A stretch of 64,000 nt of DNA from Verrucomicrobiia bacterium (GTDB lineage: Bacteria; Verrucomicrobiota; Verrucomicrobiia; Verrucomicrobiales; Akkermansiaceae): assembly GCA_030432565.1 (NCBI GenBank), contig JAUIGV010000009.1, positions 1-64,000 of the forward strand, given 5' to 3'. This document shows positions 25,555 to 33,546 of the stretch, in pieces (position 1 is the first letter of the stretch; each line of letters starts with the position of its first letter). The translations under genes were made by a program, and so were the position numbers. The notes beneath the pieces were generated by a model. It searched no databases. It worked only from the letters and a program-made list of their open reading frames with translations, and had not been told where the DNA came from.

Positions 25555-26214
25555 TTAGGGCGTACGTCCGATCTCGGATCCTAGCTGATTGAGGAAGTCG
25601 ATCAGGAATTGAGTGCGTTCCCCGGCGAGGGCTTTGCCCGCTCGGGTCTGCATGGTGTCCTTGAGGCCGAGGAGCTTGGCGTAGAAGTGGTCGACGCAGT
25701 ATTTTGCATCATTGATCGTGCGATTTACAACGAATGGATCTTCGATGTGGTAAAGGTCGGAACCCATGTGCCCTCCGAGCATAAGACAGCGGCTGAGTCC
25801 GACCGCACCAAGGGCGTCAATACGATCAGCGTCCTGCAGGACTTTTGCCTCGAGGGTTCTTGGAGTGATGTTTGCGGAAAAACTGTGTGCTTCGATGGCG
25901 TGGTGAATGGCCTCGAAATGTTCCCCGGGATAGCTGTGGGATTTGAGAATGGTGAGCGCGTGATCGGCAGCCAGGCTTGATGCCTTGGACCGTTCAGGAG
26001 AATTTTTTGGGACGTGAATGCAGTCGTGAAGCCAGGCAGCGGGAAGTAGGACTTCGAGTGAGAGATTCTCAATTCGAGCGAGATTTTTGGTGTTCCGAAC
26101 AACCCGGCGAATGTGTTCGAGATCGTGGGCCGGGTCTCCCGATTCAATGGCTGTCTCAAAGACTGTTGACCAGTGTGTGATGTCTTCCTCCGTCATGTCG
26201 TGGAGTGTTGGCAT
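25555..26214 (-). CDS. HD-domain phosphohydrolase
   Basis: 219 residues from the Met at 26214 (another Met at 26196 fits equally). It has the HD signature: HDLEHIRRVVRN, then LLPAAWLHDCIHVPK with the paired His-Asp, and a later Asp in LQDADRIDALGAVGL. This matches small HD hydrolases related to YedJ/YpgQ, which act on nucleotides or similar phosphates; substrate is unknown. It ends 58 bp before the start of the sugar-dehydrogenase gene on the same strand and may read into that operon. Confidence 0.85.
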   Translation of the reverse strand: MPTLHDMTEEDITHWSTVFETAIESGDPAHDLEHIRRVVRNTKNLARIENLSLEVLLPAAWLHDCIHVPKNSPERSKASSLAADHALTILKSHSYPGEHFEAIHHAIEAHSFSANITPRTLEAKVLQDADRIDALGAVGLSRCLMLGGHMGSDLYHIEDPFVVNRTINDAKYCVDHFYAKLLGLKDTMQTRAGKALAGERTQFLIDFLNQLGSEIGRTP

Positions 26215-26364
26215 GTCGGATGCGAGGAACAAGGCGTGAACGGCGCAAAGTTTGACGAAGGAAATCAAGCCAAACGAAATCTTGAGTCAGCAACAACCTG
26301 CAACACCTTTCTTAAATCCAAGAAGGAGTCCTGGAGCGCTACTAAAAATTTATCCGAATTAATT

Positions 26365-26802
26365 ATGAAAAAGACACGAAACGAAGAACTAGACTCAAAG
26401 CTGGAGAATGCGATCGCCTTGCTCGACGCCCACACAAAGGGCATCACGAAGGATTTGGACGCAGAGGCTTTGAATCTGCACCAGCTGGTTTCAGATGAGG
26501 ATTCCGAAACGCAGGAACATTTAAAACAGCTCGATGGAGTGGTTGCTGATCTTAAGAGTGCCCTTGGTGCGATTCGCTCTGAGATCAAATCGGCGCAAGC
26601 ACTTGCCAATTCCGACGGCGACGAACCAGGATCTGTCTCGTCCGATGAAAACGGAGCCAGCGGCTCATCCGGCTCCCCCAATCTCTCTGCCGAGAAGGCC
26701 TCTAAAATTCGTCACGACGAACCGGTTACGATCGGGACGGTTTTGCGATCGCTTCTTATGGCGAACGAGCCCGCCCAGCGCGAGCGTCGAAAAGATCTCT
26801 AA
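26365..26802 (+). CDS. Coiled-coil protein of unknown function
   Basis: 145 residues starting MKKTRNEELDSK; earlier open frame overlaps the HD gene's start and is not used. Residues 1-90 are strongly helical with heptad-like spacing (AIALLDAHTKGITKDLDAEA; QLDGVVADLKSALGAIRSEI). A Ser/Gly/Asp-rich linker follows, then a short basic C-terminus. There is no signal peptide or membrane segment. I recognise no family. It is monocistronic and ends at a strong terminator. Confidence 0.65.
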   Translation: MKKTRNEELDSKLENAIALLDAHTKGITKDLDAEALNLHQLVSDEDSETQEHLKQLDGVVADLKSALGAIRSEIKSAQALANSDGDEPGSVSSDENGASGSSGSPNLSAEKASKIRHDEPVTIGTVLRSLLMANEPAQRERRKDL

Positions 26803-26828
26803 TTGTCTTGCTGGCCCGGACACTGAAA

Positions 26829-26860
26829 AGCTGCCGCCCGGATTGGGCGGCGGCTTTTTT
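26829..26860. terminator. Intrinsic terminator
   Basis: An 11-bp stem with one T-G wobble (26829-26839 with 26845-26855), 5-nt loop and T run. It lies between the convergent coiled-coil gene and kptA; A residues at 26826-26829 make weaker leftward termination possible. Confidence 0.88.
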
Positions 26861-26873
26861 CGTGATCGTGTGA

Positions 26874-27413
26874 TCATAAAGAAAAACGGCGGGTGAGATA
26901 GTCCGGCGGGACCGACTCGGTCAGCCAAACTCCATTCTCGGACAGAAAGAATTGGTGACCGTGGTTGTGCATGACGTTTGAGGAAATTTCGAGAATGATG
27001 GGCTTGCCATGTTTCTCGCCTGCGTCGTGTGCGGGGCGAATGCCGCGACTCAGATGAACCTGCTGACGGGACATTTTGGAAAGACCTTCGCGCTCAATAA
27101 GATCCATGAAACGAGTGGCGGTCCCGTGGTAGAGGAATTCGGGAGGTTTTTTTGCGACCGCTACAAGTTCGATCTCGATCGAGTGTCCTTCGTTTGCCCG
27201 GATTGCGGTTCCGTCGTCAGTGAAGGAAAATCGTCGAGGCTCATGCGAGTTCACCAGCTTTTCGAGATCGGCGCAGGTGAACGGGCCATGCTTTTTGTTC
27301 AGGCATGTCAGGAGTTCATCGACCCGGGCCCAGCCTTTTGGATCAAGGGTGAGGCCAATTTCTTCCGGTCGGTGTTTCAGAACCAGGCTGAGAAGACCGA
27401 TTAATTTTTTCAT
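26874..27413 (-). CDS. kptA: RNA 2'-phosphotransferase (KptA/Tpt1)
   Basis: 179 residues from ATG 27413 (MKKLIGLLSLVLKHRPEEIG). The open frame upstream runs through the formate dehydrogenase gene and is ignored. Family marks are LSLVLKHRPEEIGLTLD, GWARVDELL, FLYHGTATRF (H96 in the NAD-binding part) and VHLSRG. Tpt1/KptA moves an internal RNA 2'-phosphate to NAD+, giving ADP-ribose 1'',2''-cyclic phosphate; its bacterial role is unsettled because bacteria lack tRNA splicing of that type. It is 28 bp after fdhA on the same strand. Confidence 0.93.
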   Translation of the reverse strand: MKKLIGLLSLVLKHRPEEIGLTLDPKGWARVDELLTCLNKKHGPFTCADLEKLVNSHEPRRFSFTDDGTAIRANEGHSIEIELVAVAKKPPEFLYHGTATRFMDLIEREGLSKMSRQQVHLSRGIRPAHDAGEKHGKPIILEISSNVMHNHGHQFFLSENGVWLTESVPPDYLTRRFSL

Positions 27414-27441
27414 GGCAATGCCGGAAGACAGAGAGTCTCCG

Positions 27442-30180
27442 CTAAGCTGGCTTGATCCGGACAGGGCAGACTTTGAGTTCGGCGGTTTGGGTGACAGGGT
27501 CGTAGCCGGATCCGGTGAGAATGTTGACGTTGGTGTCGGCAAAGCTGAAGGAGGTGAAAACGGTGCCGCGCGGAGAGCGGGTGGTGGCTTCGACCTTGAG
27601 CTGGATCTCGCCCCGGCGGCTGGCAATCTTGGCAAATTTGCCGTCGATGAGGCCCCAGTCCCTGGCGTCGTCCGGGTGGACTTCAAGAGTTTCCTCGGAG
27701 AGGAGGTAGTCGATGCCACTGGCGCGCCCGGTTTGGGTGCGGGTGTGATAGGCCTGGAGGCGGCGACCGGTGGTGAGCCAGACCGGGTAGTCGTCATCGA
27801 TGACTTCGGCGGGGTCACGGTAGCCGATGATTTTGAAGAGGCCTGGTTTGCCGTCTTTGAATTCGCCTTGGTGGAGGATGGGAGTGCCGGGGTGGCCTTC
27901 TTCGGGGACTGGCCATTGGTAGTTGCCGTCGCCGATATTGTCCCAGTTGAGACCTTTGTAGATCGGACTCAGTGAGCAGAGTTCGTTGAAAACGTCTTTT
28001 GCAGATTCGAATTCGAATCCGGGAATGCCCATTTCTTTGGCGATGCCGGCGATGATCCACCAGTCGGGTTTGGAGTCGCCCCAGGAAGGGACGGCGGCGC
28101 GGAGGCGTTGGACCCGTCGTTCGGTGTTTGCCTGGACTCCATCGGTTTCGCCCCAGGCGGAGGCGGGGAGGACGACGTCGGCCATTTGGGCGGTTTCGGT
28201 GAGGAAAATGTCAATGACGACGAGGTGGTCCAGAGAGTTGAGGGCCTTTTCACAGTGGTTTTTATCCGGGTCGGTGACCACGGTATTTTCGCCGTTGATG
28301 AGCATGGCGTGGATTCCTCCCTCTTTCTGCCCGCAGAGGTTCAGAGCGGTGACCTTGGTCATGGCATTGCCGAGGTCGAGGTCGGGTTGTTGATACGCTT
28401 TCTTGAACTTTTCGTGAAACTCCTCCGAGACCACGGGTTGGAAGCCGGGATAGTTTGCGGGGACGGCTCCGCAGTCACCGGCGCCCTGAATGTTGTTCTG
28501 TCCGCGCATCGGGTTGATGCCGGTGCCTTCCTTGCCGAGATTGCCGGTGAGCAGGGCGAGGTTGCAGAGGGACTGGACGTTGTCGACTCCGCAAATGTGC
28601 TCGGTGATGCCGAGAGTGTAATAAATGGCTCCGAGTTTGGCCGAGCCATACCAGAGGGCGGCTTGTTCGATATCAGCCGCAGGGACTTCGCAGATTTCAG
28701 AGGCCCACTCCGGAGTGAATTCCCTGACGTGTTCCTTAAAGGCTTCGATCTCGGTGGTTCGGTCGGAAATGAATTCCGTGTCCTCCAATCCTTCCCGCAC
28801 GATGACGTGAGCCATGGCGAGGAGAAGGGCGACGTCGGATCCAACGCGGATGGGGAGATGAAGGTGGGCAAGCTCGGCGAGGCGCGTCTTGCGGGGGTCG
28901 GCGACGACGAGTTTGGCTCCCTTTGTGAGTGCTTTTTTGAGGCCGGTAGCGGCGACAGGGTGGCACTCGGTCATGTTGGTGCCGATGGCGAAGATGGTGT
29001 CGGGTTTGTCCATGTCCACGAGGGGGTTGGACATTGCGCCTCTTCCGATTTGAGCGGCCAGACCGGCCACGGTGGGAGCGTGTCAGGCTCGACTACAGTT
29101 ATCGATGTGGTGTGTCCCGAATCCCGCTCGAATGAACTTTTGCATCGAGTAGGCGGCTTCGTGCGGGGCCCGGCCGGAAGCGATTCCGAAAATACTATGT
29201 CTGCCGTATTTGGCCTTCGCCTTGGCAAATCCTTCGGCGGCTTTCTTAAGGGCCTCGTCCCACTCGACCTCTTTAAAGGTTCCGTCGGCTTGTTTGATGA
29301 GGGGCTTCTTGAGGCGATCCTCGTGTTGGATGAAATCGTAAGTGAACTGGCCTTTGATGCAGAGGGCACCTTTGTTGGCGGGGCCGTCCATCGCGGGCTG
29401 GGCCCCGACGATTTTGTCGCCCTTCGTCATGAGGTCAATCGAACAACCAACGGCGCAATATGGACAAACCGTGCGGGTCTTTTTGATGGGCTCGGGGAGA
29501 GCTTCGGCGCGAATGGCCTTCTTGTCAGCAAGAGCACCAGTGGGGCAGGTTTGAATGCACTGTCCGCAGAAGGTGCAGTCGGAATCACGGAGGTCGTTGT
29601 TGAACTCGGTGGTGATTTGAGTGTGGAAGCCGCGGTTGGCGACGGTGATGGCGTAGTCGCCTTCCTGTTCGGCGCAGACGCGGACGCAACGGTAGCAGGA
29701 AATGCACTGCTCGTAGTCGCGGAGAATGAAGGGGTTTTCGTCTTTGATGTTTGAAGTGCCCGATTTGGCTCCTTTGAAGCGACCATTGCGGGCGCCGTAT
29801 TTGTTAACGAGGGTGGAGAGCTCCTGGGAGGCGAGGCCGCGGAGAGGGTCGACATCGATCTGGCGGTTTTCAGAAGCGACCATTTCGAGGAGCGTCTTAC
29901 GCATTTTCTCGATTCGGGGTGGGGCCGTTTTCACGACCATGCCGTCGTTGGCCTTGGTGGTGCAGGAGGCGACGGGATTGCGGATGCCTTCGACCTCGAC
30001 AACGCAGAGGCGGCATCCGCCGAAGGCATCTAGGCGATCATCGTAACAGAGAGTGGGAATGTCTTTTTTGAGACGGGTGGCGACTTGGTAGATCGTTTCG
30101 CCTTCGGTGAAAGTGGTCTTTTGGCCATCAATGGTGATGGCAAGTTGTGAGGCGATGGCGGAGTTTGGGTCGTTGATCAT
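27442..30180 (-). CDS. fdhA: Selenocysteine formate dehydrogenase alpha subunit (TGA read as Sec)
   Basis: 912 residues if the TGA at 29083-29085 is decoded as residue 366. Cofactor sites: [2Fe-2S] C45/C56/C59/C73; [4Fe-4S] C159/162/165/169, C202/205/208/212 and C239/242/246/274; then the molybdopterin domain. At the TGA the protein reads NCSRA-U-HAPTVAGLA, the place where formate dehydrogenases have Cys or Sec (E. coli FdhF U140 in RV-U-HGPSVAGL). Both sides stay in one frame. The N-terminal NuoG-like modules suggest an NAD- or ferredoxin-linked cytoplasmic enzyme. No partner subunits, fdhD or sel genes are in the window. Confidence 0.9.
29054..29085 (-). promoter_or_regulatory. SECIS-like hairpin following the in-frame TGA
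   Basis: On the minus strand the mRNA has UGA (29085-29083), 18 nt, then GGUCU (29064-29060) as the loop of a 6-bp stem, GUGGCC with GGCCGC (29070-29065 and 29059-29054, one U-G pair). E. coli fdhF has the same GGUCU loop 18 nt after its UGA, which SelB recognises. The match in loop sequence and spacing was read by eye. Confidence 0.8.
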
Positions 30181-30236
30181 GGCGCTGGAGGGATGATAGC
30201 TAAATGAAGAGGGAAAGGCAAAGGGATGAATGCAGT

Positions 30237-30623
30237 TTATGTGATGAGATCTCTGAGGCGGGTGGCGAGGTCGGCCTTGCGGATGCGGGAGGCGGCGACG
30301 TCGAGGACGAGGGCCTCCCAGTCGGGGCTGTCAGGTGTGGGTTGGTAACCGTTTAGCTTTAGGAAGATGAGGCAGGTGGCGAAGGCGACGCGCTTGTTTC
30401 CATCCACGAAAGGATGGTTACTGCAGAGGTAGAAATGGTAGGCCGCAGCAACCTCAATGGGATCGGTAATGATTGGGGTGCCCCCGAGGGTGGCTTGTGG
30501 CACGGCGAGGGCACTTTCCAAAAGAGCCTCGTCGCGCAGGCCGTCGCTGCCTCCATCTTTTTCGAGGACTGCTTGGTGAAGGCGAAGGATCTGGTTCTTG
30601 GTGGGATGAACCAAGTCGCTCAT
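30237..30623 (-). CDS. doc: Doc-type (Fic family) toxin
   Basis: 128 residues, the normal Doc length. The Fic motif HPFVDGNKR lies at 70-78; Doc proteins carry this form, and Doc phosphorylates elongation factor Tu to stop translation. Its start overlaps the stop of the antitoxin gene by 4 bp. The sequence is complete, so it is likely active. It lies 56 bp before the fdhA start, on the same strand. Confidence 0.93.
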   Translation of the reverse strand: MSDLVHPTKNQILRLHQAVLEKDGGSDGLRDEALLESALAVPQATLGGTPIITDPIEVAAAYHFYLCSNHPFVDGNKRVAFATCLIFLKLNGYQPTPDSPDWEALVLDVAASRIRKADLATRLRDLIT

Positions 30624-30859
30624 GAGAGCTTGGTGAGGGTGTCACTGTAATCTTCGAGCACGCTTTCGATCGCTTGATCGAAACTTTCATCATCAACAGT
30701 CCGGTCTTTGACGGGAGTGAAAGTAATCGTCCCGCCCTCGTGAATGGTGACGGAGAGTTGGTCGCCTTCCTTGAGGTGGGCCATTTCGAGGAAGGCGGCG
30801 TCGAGGATGATGCCTTTTGAGTTCCCGATTTTCTTGATCGTCTTAACTATGGAAAACAA
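30620..30859 (-). CDS. AbrB/MazE-type antitoxin of Doc
   Basis: 79 residues from a TTG at 30859; no ATG fits, and the longer open frame is antisense to the sigma-factor gene with a proline-rich low-complexity translation, so it is rejected. KTIKKIGNSKGIILDAAFLEMAHLKEGDQLSV is a swapped-hairpin AbrB DNA-binding domain; the acidic C-terminus should neutralise Doc. Such pairs usually repress their own promoter, which here would lie in the 104 bp shared with the divergent sigma-factor gene. The exact start is uncertain. Confidence 0.8.
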   Translation of the reverse strand: MFSIVKTIKKIGNSKGIILDAAFLEMAHLKEGDQLSVTIHEGGTITFTPVKDRTVDDESFDQAIESVLEDYSDTLTKLS

Positions 30860-30963
30860 TGTATTACGCAGGTGGGTAGGTGTCAAATTCCTTGTCGGAA
30901 GATAAAAACGGAGTGGTGGAATTTTTTTGTCCGTTTTTTGGGGGTGGTGGTGTCTTTTGGGTG

Positions 30964-32646
30964 ATGGTGAGATTTGAGTCAGAGAAGTGCTTGGCTGAGT
31001 TTGTGAAGTTGCGTTCGGAAGAGGCGTTCCGGAAGGTAGTGGCGGAGCAATCGGGCCTGGTCCTGGGGACGGCGGCGCGGCGATTGGGTGGCGATCGAAG
31101 CGGGGCGGAAGATGTGATGCAGGAGGTTTTTGTGCTCTTGGCAAGGAAGGCCCGGGTTTTGGTGAGAGGGGAGATTTCGGTGAGCGGGTGGCTTTATCGG
31201 CAGACCTGTCGGCTGGCGGCGAACCGGGTGCGTGGGGAAGTGCGGCGGCGGAAGCGGGAGGAGAAATTTGGCTCGGGAGAGGATGAAGGAATTGAAACTA
31301 AAAATGAGATGACGGGAGAAATTGATGAGGCTTTGTTGAGGCTGGATGATGAGGAGCGGGAGTTGGTTCTTGCGAGGTATGTGGAGGAGCGGGATTATGC
31401 GGAAATTGGGAAGAAGGTGGGGATTTCGGGAGAGGCTGCGAGGAAGCGGGTGGCGCGCGCGATGGAGAAGTTGCGGGTGATTTTGGAGAAGAGCGGAGTG
31501 AGGGTTTCGGCAAGTGCCTTGGCGGTGACGTTAGTGGGCGTGAGTGGGCCGAGGGCGTCGGCAGAGCTGGTGGCAAGCGTCAGTCGGGTTGCGATGAAGT
31601 CGGGTGTTGTTGTGGGTGGCGGGACGTTTTCGATTGTTGGGATTTTGGCAGGAGCGGCCGGGGTGAGTGTGGTGATGGGTGGGGTGAGAATGATGGATGC
31701 TGAAAAAGCGCAAAAGGTAGAGGTAGCGAAATCGGGCAGAGCGATGGGAAGTCGAGGGAGTGTTTTAGAGCGACTCCAAATGGCAGAATTGGATAAGAGA
31801 CCGATGAGCGATGAGAAGATTTACGAGCATTTGATCGCTCTGGATGGAGAACCGGTTACCTTGGTGAGTGATTTGATGCTGGAGCAGGTCCTGGAGTCGG
31901 TTGGTGGGGAGAGGTTTTTTGAATTTGTTGACTGGGCCGGGTTGCACGTTTCGATGGGAATGAGAGAGCGGATCTGTTTTGCGTTGGTGGGACGGTCGAT
32001 GGAATATGACCCGGCAGGGACCTTGGAAAGGATGCTGGAGAAGGGTATTTTTAAAGTGGGTCAATTCGGTGATAGATACTCTGGAACGCTGGGAGTGAGG
32101 GCCTTCTCGAGCTGGAGTGGGAAGTCGCTTGAGGAATCTTTAAATTGGTTGATGGACCACTGGGGTGATCTTGATGCGCTGGGCCGAAAAGGTGGCCTCA
32201 TGGCAATGGAAACCGCCAGACGACGTCAAGGGCCTTTTCAACCATTGAACAACGACACGGTTGCCGATGAACTGGGACAGTCGTTGGGACTGAGAGTTTT
32301 TGCCTCCGGGGGGCTTGAGGCGGTTGAGAGGTTCGTAACGGATCTTGACGACCAGTCAAAGGTGGCGGTTTGGAAATATGTCTTCTTGTTGACGCCAAAA
32401 CCCGGTGAGCTTTATCCCCGGGAGTTGGCGGAGTGTCTGGGGAAGTTTCCTGATAAGGAGCCCTTTGGTGAGTTGAAGGAGGTGAGTTGGTTGAGGTGGT
32501 ATCAATTGTGGGGCACTCAGGGGCGCGATGGCCGGAGGATGACCAAGGAGGAATACATGGAGTTCTTGCCGCAGGAATTTGCGGCGGAGTTTAAGAAGGC
32601 GTGCCTGGACGAGATCATCAGAGACGGGGAAGGAGTGGGGGAATGA
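30964..32646 (+). CDS. ECF sigma factor with membrane segment and C-terminal domain
   Basis: 560 residues from ATG 30964 (the first 28 codons of the open frame look non-coding). Region 2 covers about 15-95 (GAEDVMQEVFVLLARKAR; SGWLYRQTCRLAANRVRG) and region 4 about 125-190 (LDDEERELVLARYVEERDYAEIG, with helix-turn-helix GISGEAARKRVARA). A hydrophobic segment at about 218-242 (TFSIVGILAGAAGVSVVMGG) follows, then a helical domain of about 300 residues of unknown function. Membrane-attached sigma factors of this form occur in this phylum. The 285-residue gene downstream overlaps by 4 bp. Confidence 0.85.
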   Translation: MVRFESEKCLAEFVKLRSEEAFRKVVAEQSGLVLGTAARRLGGDRSGAEDVMQEVFVLLARKARVLVRGEISVSGWLYRQTCRLAANRVRGEVRRRKREEKFGSGEDEGIETKNEMTGEIDEALLRLDDEERELVLARYVEERDYAEIGKKVGISGEAARKRVARAMEKLRVILEKSGVRVSASALAVTLVGVSGPRASAELVASVSRVAMKSGVVVGGGTFSIVGILAGAAGVSVVMGGVRMMDAEKAQKVEVAKSGRAMGSRGSVLERLQMAELDKRPMSDEKIYEHLIALDGEPVTLVSDLMLEQVLESVGGERFFEFVDWAGLHVSMGMRERICFALVGRSMEYDPAGTLERMLEKGIFKVGQFGDRYSGTLGVRAFSSWSGKSLEESLNWLMDHWGDLDALGRKGGLMAMETARRRQGPFQPLNNDTVADELGQSLGLRVFASGGLEAVERFVTDLDDQSKVAVWKYVFLLTPKPGELYPRELAECLGKFPDKEPFGELKEVSWLRWYQLWGTQGRDGRRMTKEEYMEFLPQEFAAEFKKACLDEIIRDGEGVGE

Positions 32647-33500
32647 AGCAACAGTTTTGGACCTCTGTTTGTTTTGGTGGAGTTGTGGCGGGGTTGTGGT
32701 GGGTGCTTTTACCGGAGGGTGACGTGGATGCGCAACGGCAGGTTCCTGAATCTCCTGTGAAGTTGATTGAAGGGGATCGGAGAGGGGTGTTTGATGAGTT
32801 GAATTATGCTGAATCACGCAGGGAAAAGTTGAAGGCAGTTTCCCGGTTGCAGGCGATGGATTTGAAGGAGGTGAGGCGAGAGATGCAGGAATGTCCGGAG
32901 GATCAATATCGGGGGAAGTTGTCCTTTGCTATCAAGGTGATGATCCTGAGGCTTGCCGAGCTTGATCCAAGGGCAGCAGTTGCATTTATTAAAGAGCGCT
33001 GGGTTAGAGAGGATCAGGACAATAGTCACATGGCTGAATTATTTCACGCTTGGCCCTTGGTGACAGCTGAGTGGGCTCATCAGGACCCAATGGGGATGTT
33101 TGCTTTCTGGGAAGAGACGCAAAAGACGCAGAACCATCCGCTAAGGATTTTTAAGACTGATCTGGCGGAGATGATGTTGGCAGGGAGTCCACTGGGATTT
33201 ATGGAGCTTTATCACAATACCGATTATTTTCCGCTGCATCCGGAGAGGTTTACAAGCACTCTGAAATCGGAGGAAGATTTTAGAGCTGTCTTGAACACCT
33301 GGAAAAACCCGACGGAAAGGGTGAAGAGAAGATGGGAGCGACTGGAGGCGGAAGCGTTGCGTCTCTATGGCCAGATCATAGGGCAAGGTCGGTCGAACCC
33401 TAAAAAGAATAGATTGGCTCAAGCGATTATTGCGCGTTGGCGGCAGGTGGATGAGGCTGGTTTTCTGGCCTCGGAGTTTGTGGAGTGGGAGGCGGAGTGA
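32643..33500 (+). CDS. Membrane-anchored helical protein, partner of the sigma factor
   Basis: 285 residues starting at the ATGA overlap with the sigma-factor gene, so the pair is translationally coupled. Residues 5-22 form a hydrophobic anchor (WTSVCFGGVVAGLWWVLL). The rest is helical and Trp/charged-rich, with repeats of the kind LDPRAAVAFIKERW and QDPMGMFAFWEE, similar in flavour to the sigma factor's C-terminal domain. I do not recognise the family. A role in sensing or holding the sigma factor is inferred only from coupling. Confidence 0.7.
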   Translation: MKQQFWTSVCFGGVVAGLWWVLLPEGDVDAQRQVPESPVKLIEGDRRGVFDELNYAESRREKLKAVSRLQAMDLKEVRREMQECPEDQYRGKLSFAIKVMILRLAELDPRAAVAFIKERWVREDQDNSHMAELFHAWPLVTAEWAHQDPMGMFAFWEETQKTQNHPLRIFKTDLAEMMLAGSPLGFMELYHNTDYFPLHPERFTSTLKSEEDFRAVLNTWKNPTERVKRRWERLEAEALRLYGQIIGQGRSNPKKNRLAQAIIARWRQVDEAGFLASEFVEWEAE

Positions 33501-33546
33501 GGCTTGCTCGGGTGTGCACAGGTGGGGAAGCCTGTCCCAAGTTAGG

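Noticed and set aside
28108-29754. 548-residue open frame antisense to the formate dehydrogenase gene
   Set aside because: Its translation is low in family signal and rich in Gly/Val/Asp runs, as expected from the opposite strand of a GC-rich gene; the other strand encodes clear Fe-S and molybdopterin motifs.
27442-30180. Formate dehydrogenase as a pseudogene or as two separate genes
   Set aside because: The only interruption is one TGA at the known Cys/Sec site, the frame is kept on both sides, all cofactor cysteines are intact, and a SECIS-like hairpin follows at the right distance.
30860-31144. N-terminal extension of the antitoxin gene to an ATG at 31144
   Set aside because: The extra 95 residues are Pro/Ser-rich, antisense to the sigma-factor coding region, and unlike AbrB antitoxins, which begin near the KTIKKIGNS stretch.
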